DNA from: Algivirga pacifica
Lineage (GTDB): Bacteria; Bacteroidota; Bacteroidia; Cytophagales; Flammeovirgaceae
Assembly: GCF_039543525.1 (NCBI RefSeq)
Contig: NZ_BAABJX010000004.1
Span: 1 to 64,000, forward strand
Length of the DNA stretch: 64,000 nucleotides
Direction of reading: 5' to 3'
The stretch's first letter is position 1. The number at the start of each line of letters is the position of its first letter. Below the pieces are notes generated by a model, which saw only the letters and a program-made list of their open reading frames with translations, was not told the origin of the DNA and ran no database searches. Positions 43,101 through 51,993 of this stretch are shown here, in pieces. Made by a program: the position numbers and the translations under genes.

Positions 43101-45330
43101 CTTCAGGATCTATTCCTATAATTCCACCGTACACTTGTCCTTCTACATACACCGTATCCTCCATTAGATTCAACTGTTGTAGGTAAGCTTTTTTCAGATT
43201 CACATGTAATCCTACGGTTGGCTCTTCTTTATTAAGATCAGCCTCCAGCCCTATATCAAAAGCAATTTCTGGTCGATCCATAAAAGCATGTACCTTCGCA
43301 GCCAAGCGCTCACTGCTCCCTGTTACGGTAAGGTCTCTATAGGTGTATCCTTCATAGGTAGCTTCCTCCAGCATCAAATCAAACTGGGTCGACAGTTCCT
43401 TTTCAATATCTAACCCCTTTCCTTCCAGGGTAAACGTTGCGGTAAGTGGACCAATTGTAGGGTCGTCCAATAGCTTCCCTACCTGAAGATCTCCCACCTT
43501 AACACTTCCCTCATATTGTTCCAGATCACTCATATGAAAGTCAGCATATACTGCTCCCATATCCATATTCAACTGCAATATCGTAGCAATATCAGTCAGG
43601 CTTCCTTCCACTTGTCCCTTCAATGAAGCCCAAGAAGGTAAATTAACTCCCTCCACCTGCATGCTATCCGGCAGTATTACCATTACTTCCTTCGGCTTCA
43701 ATCCCAATGAATCTATAAATAGTAGATATTCCAGGGAATCAGCCTCTGGTAACCCTTCCAAGGTCATACGACTTTGGAAAGACAAACGATCTCGCTCAGC
43801 TAAAGCAAAATGCTTAAACTCCAGTTTATTCAAATACCCTTTTACTTCTAAAGATGAGGCTATTCTCAGGGAGTCCAATACTTCTAAATAAGGAATATCT
43901 TCCAGTGTTGCGGTAAAGGGTTGGGCATCCCTGCCATCAAAGGATAGCGTATCCATATGATAATCAATATACAGGGAGGTTAATTCATTCGGAATATTGT
44001 AGATATTCGGGAATTTAAGAAGTAAGTCCTGTTCCAAATAACTCTTCCCGAAGGCTATGATATTATTGTCGACCTTAAGATGATCTTCATAAACATCAAT
44101 TACCCCGGATAAATTCTTGAGATAAAAACCCGATTTTTCTTTTAAAGAGGTCTTCCTTAAATCAAGGCGCACTTCCTTGTCCTTAGCCAGAATGTCCTTC
44201 ACTTCCAAATGAACCTTGGAAAGGTTAATATGGCTAAAGTCCATTCCTTCCTCTAACGTCGGATAAAGTAAATCATCAAATTGCAATTGATTATCCGCTA
44301 GTGAAACCTGTGCAACCGAAACAGTCCAACCTGCTGTAAAACCCGTAAAAGCTGTTGTTCCTGAATCAGGAACCTGTTCCGTAGCCAAGGTGTCACTTTT
44401 CATGGTAAAACCCACCTTAGATTCAGTCAGCGCTACTTTATCAATCGCAATCACTTGGTTCTTGAGATCAATCGCCTCAGGCGATAATAAAAACTCTCCT
44501 ATCTCTATTTGAGCATATTGGGCCGCCATGACATCCTCATATAGTAAGCTGGTATTGATGACCTGAATATCATTCAACAATACCCCTATATCCAACCCCA
44601 ATGAGTCTGTTTCTTCCTCTACAGGTTTTTCTACAACTGTAGCTGTTCCGTAGCGAATATAAGAGGCTGTCGTATTCGATAGAATCATTTCTCCTACTCC
44701 ATAGTAAGGTGCATTAAGATCTATCGTCGAAGCTCCTATCTGGAAAGAGCCTAACCTAAGTACAGCCTCCTCCCCTAACACACTATCTCCATACGTCAGG
44801 TATATGTCCTCCAAATTGGTTTCTCCTATACGGATAATTGGAATTACAGCAGTTGTATCCTCTTCTACCACAACCGTATCCTCTGAAGCAAAAGCCTCCA
44901 CCAAGTAATCAAAGTTAAAGGTAGAATCTTCTCTCAAGGCTACATGTGCCGTCACACCTTGAAGGTTAATTTCACTAACCGATATTTTCTTCATCCACAA
45001 AGAACGGACTCCCATTGCGGCCTCCAGGCGATCTACCGCTAATAAGGTGTCTTGTTGTTGATCTTCCACATAAACCCCTTCCAATACTAAAGAGGTTGGA
45101 AAGTCCAACACTATTCTATCTAAGGAGACTTCCGTATTCACCTTACCTCTCACATACGTCAGTGCCATCTCAACGACCTTTTCTTGTACAAAAGGAAGTT
45201 TGAGTACTCCAAAAATCAAAATTAACAACAACAGCAAAAGGCTACCCAAACCTATGAGTAACCCTTTTATTCCCCTTCTTAATATCGATTGTTTTGTTGT
45301 CAGTTTTTCCTTTCCTGATTCTTCAGCCAT
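40171..45330 (-). CDS. tamB: TamB, inner-membrane-anchored translocation and assembly module protein
   Basis: A 1719-residue AsmA/TamB-type protein. One N-terminal transmembrane helix (about 18-43, GLLIGLGSLLLLLLILIFGVL) is followed by a very long repetitive beta-groove domain and the C-terminal TamB (DUF490) domain (about 1200-1640), including SGTYGMTFYKVIPKKEFYMRPG and GDPMAPTADISAIYRAKTPPY. The tail is charged and low in complexity (Lys/Glu/Asp). It spans the periplasm as a lipid or protein conduit, partnering TamL encoded by the next gene. The AsmA-like N-terminus (KGKVNTEVSLDRIVLDFPTSLVLEGVYVED type) supports the bridge-like lipid transfer family. Confidence 0.9.
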   Translation of the reverse strand: MAEESGKEKLTTKQSILRRGIKGLLIGLGSLLLLLLILIFGVLKLPFVQEKVVEMALTYVRGKVNTEVSLDRIVLDFPTSLVLEGVYVEDQQQDTLLAVDRLEAAMGVRSLWMKKISVSEINLQGVTAHVALREDSTFNFDYLVEAFASEDTVVVEEDTTAVIPIIRIGETNLEDIYLTYGDSVLGEEAVLRLGSFQIGASTIDLNAPYYGVGEMILSNTTASYIRYGTATVVEKPVEEETDSLGLDIGVLLNDIQVINTSLLYEDVMAAQYAQIEIGEFLLSPEAIDLKNQVIAIDKVALTESKVGFTMKSDTLATEQVPDSGTTAFTGFTAGWTVSVAQVSLADNQLQFDDLLYPTLEEGMDFSHINLSKVHLEVKDILAKDKEVRLDLRKTSLKEKSGFYLKNLSGVIDVYEDHLKVDNNIIAFGKSYLEQDLLLKFPNIYNIPNELTSLYIDYHMDTLSFDGRDAQPFTATLEDIPYLEVLDSLRIASSLEVKGYLNKLEFKHFALAERDRLSFQSRMTLEGLPEADSLEYLLFIDSLGLKPKEVMVILPDSMQVEGVNLPSWASLKGQVEGSLTDIATILQLNMDMGAVYADFHMSDLEQYEGSVKVGDLQVGKLLDDPTIGPLTATFTLEGKGLDIEKELSTQFDLMLEEATYEGYTYRDLTVTGSSERLAAKVHAFMDRPEIAFDIGLEADLNKEEPTVGLHVNLKKAYLQQLNLMEDTVYVEGQVYGGIIGIDPEDMALDVVIEDFVFQRGTVPYAFDRMTLSGTLTPDSANAIFTSDILDLSFSSNVPLDSLTDLMTHRLNSYFSLDTTLVKKRVAYEDTHIEFKMIPKDTYYLTEGLIPGLTEITLEPMNGYYDNEEDALLLHMMVPHVVYNDIQVDSLGMDVIADTSHLEASFFMSKLAPSDSIELNNFSIDITAKDEIVDIGVFGENKDKTDYWLKVISDMENRDGIYVLSFDSLRLNKTDWKVSPNNEVRFGQGVPFIDQFQMQSKQGTLKLQTVVQGVDSTLRVNLEDVDFSTITYSSERENSLLMGVLDTEVDYRYDGQLQTKVEWTKLGALGHEVGTLTLEANNDDKLEKYAFNTALKGLIGDIQLQGSYDLSEEKVPLNLEVAVEELSLEPLEPFVQEYLTELGGGFEGDIQVKGLGTAPLFVRGQLEMDQMYMRLFMTGSRFDVAKGTIGFDEKGITLNHIEVHDPSGNDLDIHGRLETQDFLDYRFKIDITCDDFEVVNSKEPLEGQELYGLLVVDNATKIRGTLDHPVITSTINVDRKTDLFYVYLEGGVAALDQGEGVVEFIDISRPIDTLVVQDTNPYLLDVKSKITIQKGTKVTVILDPEAGDALEQTGGGELNFSMQSGGDMVMTGAYEIESGTYGMTFYKVIPKKEFYMRPGSRIFWTGDPMAPTADISAIYRAKTPPYPLLANRVSDPDRYKARKAFDVYLNLEGEVMNPDISFNITYPESVNGKDSNIERVLTEMREDEGQMNKQVFSLLMVGSFINVSGGDANTGEEIVRGTISSMISNQLNKLSSEYVKGVDLSFNLDSYDKTGGGTQTDVGVKVKKSLFNDRLSVSVGGTYMNSEEAANANQSNEGTFYADFELLYKILRDGTLQGKLFRERDKEYFTPDVQKTGFSLMYDKKYNKFKELFEKNLEKKQERRRMQGRMKRTDMGGRKKAEPAKTEDKKKVPPKEDDTKPTDDQPLIDKENEETIIQEEE

Positions 45331-45430
45331 TTTTTAATTCAATACGTCCCTTTGTTACCTCAAAAATAAAAGGATAACATAACCCCCATCTGTCATCAAT
45401 TTCTTTTACTCAGACTTTTACTGTTGCTCA

Positions 45431-45889
45431 TTATGCCCCAGCTTTCCAAGCTTCGTAACGTTCATTAATCTTGAGAATCATCTTTTCGTAGTTCTCCCAG
45501 GAATCCTCCACATCAAACATCGTAGCTTCATTACAATGAAAAACCTCCTTGTAATCCTGCAAGTACACTCCTCCAGCATAATAATAATCTGTAAAGTCGC
45601 AGCCCTCAGGCAAGCAGAATTGATCCATGGAGATGATCCCATCCCAAAGCTCTCCAATAATAATACAGCTCAAATCCCTTTTCTTGAACCTGAAGATTTG
45701 TACATCAAACTCTTCCTCAAAATCTTCACTATACAAGTCGTGTTCTATAATCCACCCCAAGTACATCCCAATGTGCAAATATGCTTGCTCTAGGTGCACC
45801 CCTTCAGGCCAATCTTTCAGGAAATAAGAGCGCACATCATCAATGATATGCTCCTTTTCAGTTGGTTTGTTTTCTTGTTGCTCTAACAT
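45431..45889 (-). CDS. Conserved small hypothetical protein
   Basis: A 152-residue soluble acidic protein with no signal peptide. Its central segment AYLHIGMYLGWIIEHDLYSEDFEEEF resembles a small family of uncharacterised proteins with an hIGMyLgW signature, but I cannot name it with confidence. The remainder is rich in Tyr, Trp, Asp and Glu, suggesting a compact alpha/beta fold. It lies between tamB and a divergent TonB-dependent receptor gene, with no shared operon. No function assigned. Confidence 0.65.
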   Translation of the reverse strand: MLEQQENKPTEKEHIIDDVRSYFLKDWPEGVHLEQAYLHIGMYLGWIIEHDLYSEDFEEEFDVQIFRFKKRDLSCIIIGELWDGIISMDQFCLPEGCDFTDYYYAGGVYLQDYKEVFHCNEATMFDVEDSWENYEKMILKINERYEAWKAGA

Positions 45890-46138
45890 GGTTTTAGATA
45901 GCTAAATAGTGGAACTGCCTGACAGGAACAACTCCCTTCCTATCAGCGATAGAATAACACAAAGTAGACATATTTATACAAAAGACCATAAATATACCCT
46001 TTTTCGCATATGATTTCTGTAATAAATACTTAAAGATATTAACAGAAAACATTAGATTGCCAATAAAAATTATATGAATACGATATGTTTCCTGTTGCAT
46101 ATCAGGGACCAATGGATGCTAAACCACCAGCCAATTTC

Positions 46139-48538
46139 ATGAAACACGCTTTTTTTAGATATACCTTATTTTTTCTCTTTTTTCTATCTGCTCATTTTTC
46201 CAATGGACAGCAAGGAAAACTAAATGGTTACATTTATCAGGAAAATGGAATCCCATTAGAAGGCGCTACCATTACTGCCCCTTCACTTCCTATTCCTCCC
46301 GTCTATTCCAATAAAAATGGGCAATATGAATACCTACTTCCTTTAGGTACGCAAACGATTGTATTCTCCCACCCTGGCTATAGCAATGATACTTTGTATA
46401 TCGAAATCGGTGATGAGATGGAAAGCGTACACAACGTCCGTCTCTTGTTAAAGTCAAAAGAACTTTCTGAAATTACGGTAGAAGGAAAAAATATTCCCGA
46501 GGCAAGGGAAAGTGCCGGTACGATCAAGGTAGATGCGGAAGCCTTACAAGAGGTGATCACTCCTTTCGGGGATTTCAATCAAAAATTAATTGCAGGAGGT
46601 GCGCTAGGGATTTATGGTAATAATGAGTTTTCTTCTGCATACTCTGTAAGAGGAGGAAACTTTGACGAGAACCTGGTCTATGTTAACAATATACAGGTTT
46701 ATCGTCCTTTTCTGGCAAGAAGTGGGCAACAGGAAGGACTTAGCTTTATCAACCCTGATATGGTGGGTAGTGTTTCTTTCTCTTCAGGAGGATGGCAACC
46801 TCATTATGGTGATAAGCTTTCCTCTGTATTATCCATTGCGTATGCAGCCCCAAAAGAGTTTAAGGCATCTGTAACAGCATCCTTATTGGGAGGAGGAATC
46901 TTTGCAGGAGGAAAAGCTGGAGACCGTGTAAGTTATATGGCTGGCTTTCGTCATAAATCAGCAGAATACTTATTAGGGACCTTGGACACTGATGGAGAGT
47001 ACCTTCCACGATTTTATGATTTACAATCCTATGTAGACATTGACTTATCTCCCGAAAAAGATGAGAAGACAACCTTAGGTATTCTTACCTCCTATGCCCG
47101 CAACCGTTATAAGGTCGTTCCTACTTTAAGGGAAACACGTTTTGGCACTTTCAATAATGCCAAGAAACTAACGGTAGACTTTGAAGGAAGGGAACAGCTC
47201 GATTATGACACCTTTCAGGGAGGCCTTAATCTGGGGCATTGGGTAAGTGAAAACCTTAAAACCAATTTGATTGCATCGGCACTCAAAACCCAAGAGAGAG
47301 AGTTTATTGACCTAGAAAGTGGCTACAGGATAGCTGATGTAAAAGAGCGCCCTGGAGAAGATATCAACGAAGAGGAGCTAATCACCGGTGTTGGTTCTGA
47401 GTACCAATATGCCCGCAATGCCATGGATGCTGAGATCTATGCTTTGGAGAGCCGTAACTTATGGAACTTAACTCCTTCCTTAAGTGTGGAGTTTGGCCTA
47501 AGATACGACCATGAAAAACTAGAGAATAGGCTTTATGAATACGGCTTCAAGGATTCCGTTGGTTATATTATCGAACGTACTCCTGTACTGGAATCACTCA
47601 ATCAAATAGAGAATAACAAAGTAGCCTCTTATTTACAAGGAACATTTTTACTAGGACAAAAACAGACCTTAACGGCAGGTATTCGTACGCTATATACCTC
47701 CCTGAACGGACAATGGCTATACAGTCCACGATTGCAATATGCCATTCAACCCAACTGGAAAAAAGACATTGTTTTCAGCCTGTCAACTGGAATCTATCAC
47801 CAACCTCCCTTCTACCGGGAAATGATTGATTTTCAAGGCAACCTGAATACCGACCTATTGGCGCAATCCTCCTGGCACCTGATTGGAGGAATGGACTTTA
47901 ATTTTGAAAAATGGAAACGTCCATTCAAGTTTATTACAGAGATCTACTACAAGCAACTATGGAATGTGGTCGCTTATGATGTGGATAATGTTCGTATTCG
48001 ATATTACGCCAACAACAATACCACCGCTTATGTGGCTGGTACGGACCTCCGTCTTAGTGGAGAGTTTATTGAAGGGATAGAATCTTGGTTTACCCTTAGC
48101 CTTATGAGTACCAGAGAGGATCTTGAAGAGGATAGCCGTGAGTACGTTCGACGCCCGACAGACCAACGGATGACGTTCAGTATGTTCTTCCGGGACCACT
48201 TACCGAACAACCCTAGTATGCAGGTACACCTACGTATGCTATACGGCTCAGGACTCCCATATGGACCTCCGGGGGATATTAATCAAAGAGCTTTGCTTAG
48301 TCAAGGAACGGATTATACCCGTGCAGATATTGGTTTTAGTAAAATCATTACTTTCAATAAGAGTAAGGGAAATATAGCCCATCATCTAACACTTGGACTT
48401 GAGATTCTCAATATGTTTGGCAATAACAATAATATATCCTTCACCTGGGTAGATGATTTTGTCAACCAACAAAAAATTGCGGTTCCCAATACATTATCTC
48501 AACGATTTTTAAATTTTAGCATGAAATTAGACTATTAA
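46139..48538 (+). CDS. TonB-dependent outer-membrane receptor with carboxypeptidase-like N-terminal domain
   Basis: About 799 residues from MKHAFFRYTLFFLFFLSAHFSNGQ; I prefer this start to 46085 because the upstream codons precede a clear signal peptide. A regulatory-like domain follows (LNGYIYQENGIPLEGATITA), then a plug (about 140-260) with SAYSVRGGNFDENLVYVNNI, and a barrel ending in a terminal aromatic (FSMKLDY). It lacks the SusC hallmark and has no SusD neighbour, so it belongs to the wider group of receptors for siderophores, metals, vitamins or peptides. The substrate is unknown. It is a single gene followed by a strong terminator. Confidence 0.88.
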   Translation: MKHAFFRYTLFFLFFLSAHFSNGQQGKLNGYIYQENGIPLEGATITAPSLPIPPVYSNKNGQYEYLLPLGTQTIVFSHPGYSNDTLYIEIGDEMESVHNVRLLLKSKELSEITVEGKNIPEARESAGTIKVDAEALQEVITPFGDFNQKLIAGGALGIYGNNEFSSAYSVRGGNFDENLVYVNNIQVYRPFLARSGQQEGLSFINPDMVGSVSFSSGGWQPHYGDKLSSVLSIAYAAPKEFKASVTASLLGGGIFAGGKAGDRVSYMAGFRHKSAEYLLGTLDTDGEYLPRFYDLQSYVDIDLSPEKDEKTTLGILTSYARNRYKVVPTLRETRFGTFNNAKKLTVDFEGREQLDYDTFQGGLNLGHWVSENLKTNLIASALKTQEREFIDLESGYRIADVKERPGEDINEEELITGVGSEYQYARNAMDAEIYALESRNLWNLTPSLSVEFGLRYDHEKLENRLYEYGFKDSVGYIIERTPVLESLNQIENNKVASYLQGTFLLGQKQTLTAGIRTLYTSLNGQWLYSPRLQYAIQPNWKKDIVFSLSTGIYHQPPFYREMIDFQGNLNTDLLAQSSWHLIGGMDFNFEKWKRPFKFITEIYYKQLWNVVAYDVDNVRIRYYANNNTTAYVAGTDLRLSGEFIEGIESWFTLSLMSTREDLEEDSREYVRRPTDQRMTFSMFFRDHLPNNPSMQVHLRMLYGSGLPYGPPGDINQRALLSQGTDYTRADIGFSKIITFNKSKGNIAHHLTLGLEILNMFGNNNNISFTWVDDFVNQQKIAVPNTLSQRFLNFSMKLDY

Positions 48539-48540
48539 AA

Positions 48541-48575
48541 AAAGAAAGCACGATCGTAAGCATCGTGCTTTCTTT
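48541..48575 (+). terminator. Rho-independent terminator after the TonB-dependent receptor gene
   Basis: Stem AAAGAAAGCACGAT / ATCGTGCTTTCTTT (14 bp, perfect) around a 7-nt loop, directly after the TAA stop. The T-rich 3' arm (TTTCTTTTG) completes the signal. The rest of the gap to 48798 is AT-rich with no gene. Confidence 0.88.
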
Positions 48576-48798
48576 TGCCTTATACCTTGTTTTATACTAA
48601 AAAAAACACCATCTTTTATAAGAAATTTTATCATCATTAAACAAACCGAGAGTGTATCCTTATATTTTTTACTACCATAAAAGTCACCTATTTTCTAACA
48701 ACGCATGCGCATTGCAAGTCATGATTAACTGACTCCCTAAAGAAGTTGGCAATCATATAGCATACTTTTTCTGGTAACATGCGTAATATGTAAACCTT

Positions 48799-49938
48799 AT
48801 GCATATGAAAACAACCACATTAATCTCCAAACTTAAGAAACCCGATAATGGTCGTTTTGGGAAAAACGAATTTGCGATTATTGGGTCAACCTGTTACAAC
48901 AATAAGCGATTAGCCTTTGAGTTAATCGAAGGCCTATCAGAGCAGTATCATATCGGATATCTAGGATCAGAGTCACAACCAGAAGACATCTACGCTGATA
49001 TCAACAATGATACTTATTCAGCCCTCTCACATGGTGCTGAAACAGAAATTCTAGACAACAGCACACATACAAAAGCAATTTTCCGAAAAGCTTTTAGTGC
49101 TCATGGATTACGTCTTTTGATGATGGAAAAGGACTTAGTTTTTGTAGATGGCAACTATTACAGAGCCAGTCAACAAATCCTGCTTCTGGACCAAAGGCAT
49201 TATTCTTCCCTAAAGCAACGATTGCACAAGATCAACAACGTCAAGTTGATTGTCTTAGAAGAAGGGACAAAAGAGGTGCCTGATTTCTTAAAAAGGCATA
49301 TGGAAAACTGGGATAGAATTCCTATTTGTTCAATCACCAATACGGAAGGGGCTGTTCATGTCATCAGTAAGTTGATAAAAGAAAACACTCCTGAGATATG
49401 GGGGTTGATCGATCACCATGCCCAGGATCATCACTACATTCAAAGTATCAGACACTGTAGTCAAGCCTTAAAAGTATATTGTAAAAGGCGACTGGTTGTC
49501 AAGCCAGAGAAAGAGCGTATATTTTTTAATAGCAGCCAGTTTACTTTTATTCCTGAGACTTTTAAAAATCTAGGAGCAATGGGGAAGCTACTTTCTGCTT
49601 TTCGACAAAATCCAGACAAGGCTTATTGGGTATTAGACACTCGATACCAACGCTTCGATCAGGAGATTTTACAATTGCTCCATGAGGAACGAGATCCTGC
49701 CAATATTGCTACCGTTTTTGCACATCCAAAAACAGGTATGCCTATCCCTGGTGCGTGCATATGGGAACCTAAAGCTTATCCATTATTGCTTACTTACCTA
49801 GCGCAAGGAATTGACAACTTATCAAGCATCCTATTGAACAGCCAGGTAAAGCTATTGGAAATCCCCGATCACAACTCTTTAAATGATGATTTAAAGCAAA
49901 AAGAAACAGATGATAATTTTTTATTGTTCAATCTTTAA
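48799..49938 (+). CDS. MobA-like nucleotidyltransferase-type protein
   Basis: A 379-residue soluble protein. The N-terminal part (LKKPDNGRFGKNEFAIIGSTC, then KRLAFELIEGLSEQYHIGYLG) resembles the Bacteroidota group in which a MobB-like domain precedes a MobA-like guanylyltransferase domain. The C-terminal part has PIPGACIWEPKAYPLLLTYLAQG, like the MobA acceptor region. The P-loop lysine expected of a true MobB is missing (GSTCYNNKRL), and I do not see the MobA LAGGxSxRMGxxK motif, so catalytic activity is doubtful. A role in molybdenum-cofactor nucleotide attachment is a guess from fold similarity. It has no pathway neighbours. A second ATG two codons in is an alternative start. Confidence 0.5.
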   Translation: MHMKTTTLISKLKKPDNGRFGKNEFAIIGSTCYNNKRLAFELIEGLSEQYHIGYLGSESQPEDIYADINNDTYSALSHGAETEILDNSTHTKAIFRKAFSAHGLRLLMMEKDLVFVDGNYYRASQQILLLDQRHYSSLKQRLHKINNVKLIVLEEGTKEVPDFLKRHMENWDRIPICSITNTEGAVHVISKLIKENTPEIWGLIDHHAQDHHYIQSIRHCSQALKVYCKRRLVVKPEKERIFFNSSQFTFIPETFKNLGAMGKLLSAFRQNPDKAYWVLDTRYQRFDQEILQLLHEERDPANIATVFAHPKTGMPIPGACIWEPKAYPLLLTYLAQGIDNLSSILLNSQVKLLEIPDHNSLNDDLKQKETDDNFLLFNL

Positions 49939-49986
49939 AGCTTGTTTAAAATATCTGAGCGTCTATTATTAAGGTTGTATCAATAA

Positions 49987-50206
49987 CCGTCACGCAACCA
50001 ACTAGCCGTGTTGAGTGGACTAATTGATAAGTTTTTTGATAGAAATAAAGGCACTACTTTCAAATGGATAAAGGAGGAAGGATAAAGGAATAGAAGCTTC
50101 TGGAGAATCATTATTAATCCTTTCGCCTTCTTCCTTAAACCGTTTAAAAGTAGTACTTAACTGTAAGTTTACTTAGTAATCAATCCACTAGTTGGTAGTA
50201 TGACGG
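49987..50206. repeat. MITE-like imperfect inverted repeat
   Basis: CCGTCACGCAACCAACTAG at 49987 is matched inverted by CTAGTTGGTAGTATGACGG ending at 50206. Further in, CACTACTTTCAAATGGATAA and, inverted, TACTACTTTTAAACGGTTTA extend the pairing with 65-75% identity by eye. The element is about 220 bp. The rest of the 620-bp gap (49939-50558) is AT-rich with no gene; the motif AAGCTTGTTT occurs at 49939 and TTAGAGCTTACTT at 50219, outside the element. Confidence 0.6.
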
Positions 50207-50558
50207 ATAAATATTCAATCTTAGAGCTTACTTATCAAAAGGCCAAATAAACATTTGATAGACAATTATTTACAACATCCATTCATTTACCTTTAATAAA
50301 AGGCATTCTAAAAAGAATGATCTCTTCCATTTATGGAGATATATTTTTATGGTTTTAATTGTCGCTAATGATAGATTTTTGAGATAATTGTAGTATACTT
50401 AAACTTCAATATAGGACAATAACTATAAATTTATTTCATCTTTCACAGCAAGCTAATGATCCAATCTTTTGTGAATTGTGTCACTTTTATAGATTGTCTG
50501 TACTTTTGGAACGACGTTAACAAATTTCATTTGTAGGGGATTTAATAGTGAACAGAAA

Positions 50559-51179
50559 TTGAATAAGGTTAAACTCGAAATACTAGGACTATCTGCCAGT
50601 CACTCCACACACGGATCTTTTGCTTTGGTACTTGGAGAAGTTTCAGGGAAAAGACGACTACCCATCATTATTGGCATGTTTGAGGCGCAGGCAATTGCAT
50701 TGGAGATTGAGAAAATATCCTCCAACCGTCCAATGACACACGACTTGTTTAAATCTTTTGCGGGCTCATTCGGCATTACCGTTAAGGAAGTCATCATATC
50801 CAACCTCAAAGAAGGTATTTTTTATGCCACGATGATTTGTGAAGGAAAAGATGGTGAAATCATAGAATTAGATGCACGACCATCTGATGCGATCGCTGTA
50901 GGTATACGATTCAAGTCACCTATTTTTGCCGATGAAAGTGTGATGGAAGAAGCGGGAATTAAAGTAGACGACCTTTATGATGAAGACGATGAGGAAGAAG
51001 AAATCTCATTGGAATCGGAAGAAGATGCTGATCTAATTGAGCTACTACAGGATAAAGAAAATGAGTTGTCTGACATTCCTAGCAACAAGCTAGAGGAAAT
51101 GATGAAACAGGCGATTGAAGCAGAAGATTATGAAAGAGCCGCCAAAATAAGGGATGAGCTTAACAATAGAAATTCTTGA
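50559..51179 (+). CDS. Bifunctional nuclease-family protein with C-terminal UVR motif
   Basis: A 206-residue cytoplasmic protein. Residues about 1-135 are the BFN (DUF151) domain, with GSFALVLGEVSGKRRLPIIIG and DARPSDAIAVGIRFKSPIFA. An acidic linker (DDLYDEDDEEEEISLESEEDAD) leads to a UvrB/UvrC-type UVR motif (LEEMMKQAIEAEDYERAAKIRDEL). The family is reported to have DNase/RNase activity; the UVR motif may mediate protein contacts. The start is TTG at 50559: no ATG lies nearby in frame, the GTG at 50548 is followed by a stop, and translation from TTG gives the conserved N-terminus NKVKLEILGLS. It is followed by a strong bidirectional terminator. Confidence 0.88.
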   Translation: MNKVKLEILGLSASHSTHGSFALVLGEVSGKRRLPIIIGMFEAQAIALEIEKISSNRPMTHDLFKSFAGSFGITVKEVIISNLKEGIFYATMICEGKDGEIIELDARPSDAIAVGIRFKSPIFADESVMEEAGIKVDDLYDEDDEEEEISLESEEDADLIELLQDKENELSDIPSNKLEEMMKQAIEAEDYERAAKIRDELNNRNS

Positions 51180-51184
51180 TAAAA

Positions 51185-51218
51185 TAAGGGCTTGGTAGTT
51201 TCAACTACCAAGCCCTTA
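51185..51218. terminator. Bidirectional terminator (16-bp stem, 2-nt loop)
   Basis: TAAGGGCTTGGTAGTT, TC, then AACTACCAAGCCCTTA, followed by CTTTTTAT on the plus strand and AT-rich sequence on the other. It lies between the convergent nuclease and Fur-family genes. Confidence 0.9.
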
Positions 51219-51227
51219 CTTTTTATA

Positions 51228-51728
51228 TTACGAATCTTGCTTCTTTCGCCCTTCACAGTCCTCATTTTTACATTGTCCATAAAAATGCAACGCATGATCT
51301 ACAATCTCAAAGTTATAGATCTGTTCTACCATCTCCTTGATCTTGTGTATTCTAGGGTCACAAAACTCCAAGATCTTATTGCACTCTCGACAAATCAAAT
51401 GGTCATGTTGTCTAAACCCATGAGAACGTTCGTACAACGCCAGGTTTTGTCCAAACTGATGCTTAACGATCAACCCACACTCCAATAATAAATCCAGTGT
51501 ATTATATACTGTAGCACGGCTAACCCTATAGTTTTTATTCTTCATATTGATGTACAAAGACTCTACATCAAAATGTCCTCCCCTACCGTATATTTCCTCT
51601 ATAATTGCAAAACGTTCAGGAGTTTTACGTAATTTTTTCTCCTCCAGATAATTTACAAATAACTGCTTAATCTCTTCGATTTTTTCCTTGTTACTACCTT
51701 CCGTATTTTGTTGCATATTGATTGCCAT
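51228..51728 (-). CDS. Fur-family transcriptional regulator
   Basis: A 166-residue DNA-binding metalloregulator. The winged-helix domain (about 20-95, LRKTPERFAIIEEIYGRGGHFDVESLY and RVSRATVYNTLDLLLECGLI) is followed by the metal and dimerisation domain: HDHLICREC, the ALHFYGQC segment and the second cysteine pair CKNEDC, which binds structural zinc. It could be Fur, PerR or Zur; the residues visible do not separate these. The N-terminus is about 15 residues longer than in typical Fur; the ATG at M5 is an alternative start. It represses metal or peroxide genes when metal-bound. Its neighbour in the opposite direction is the nuclease gene. Confidence 0.9.
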   Translation of the reverse strand: MAINMQQNTEGSNKEKIEEIKQLFVNYLEEKKLRKTPERFAIIEEIYGRGGHFDVESLYINMKNKNYRVSRATVYNTLDLLLECGLIVKHQFGQNLALYERSHGFRQHDHLICRECNKILEFCDPRIHKIKEMVEQIYNFEIVDHALHFYGQCKNEDCEGRKKQDS

Positions 51729-51754
51729 ATCCTTGTATTCTCTTCTATAGTATC

Positions 51755-51842
51755 TTAGAGCTTGCTTGAACTACTTCAGAAAGATCTACCTAATCAGTAT
51801 TCCAGACAAGCCCTTAGGTATAATCCTCCCTCAAAGCTCTAA
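51755..51842. repeat. Small inverted-repeat element with TTAGAGCTT ends
   Basis: TTAGAGCTT at 51755-51763 and its exact complement AAGCTCTAA at 51834-51842 bound an 88-bp segment. The ends match those of the 163-bp element at 23616-23778, so this may be a shortened member of the same family. Confidence 0.5.
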
Positions 51843-51993
51843 ACTAATATTTCCTTGACAAAGGTACATTTTTTCCTCTATTACTCCTTTCTAAATTTAG
51901 GGATAAATTATGGGATATTCATTGAATAAAAAACCATAAAATACAATATTCTTATCTTTTTTATAAGTGATCAGAGAAGATCGCTGTATCTTA

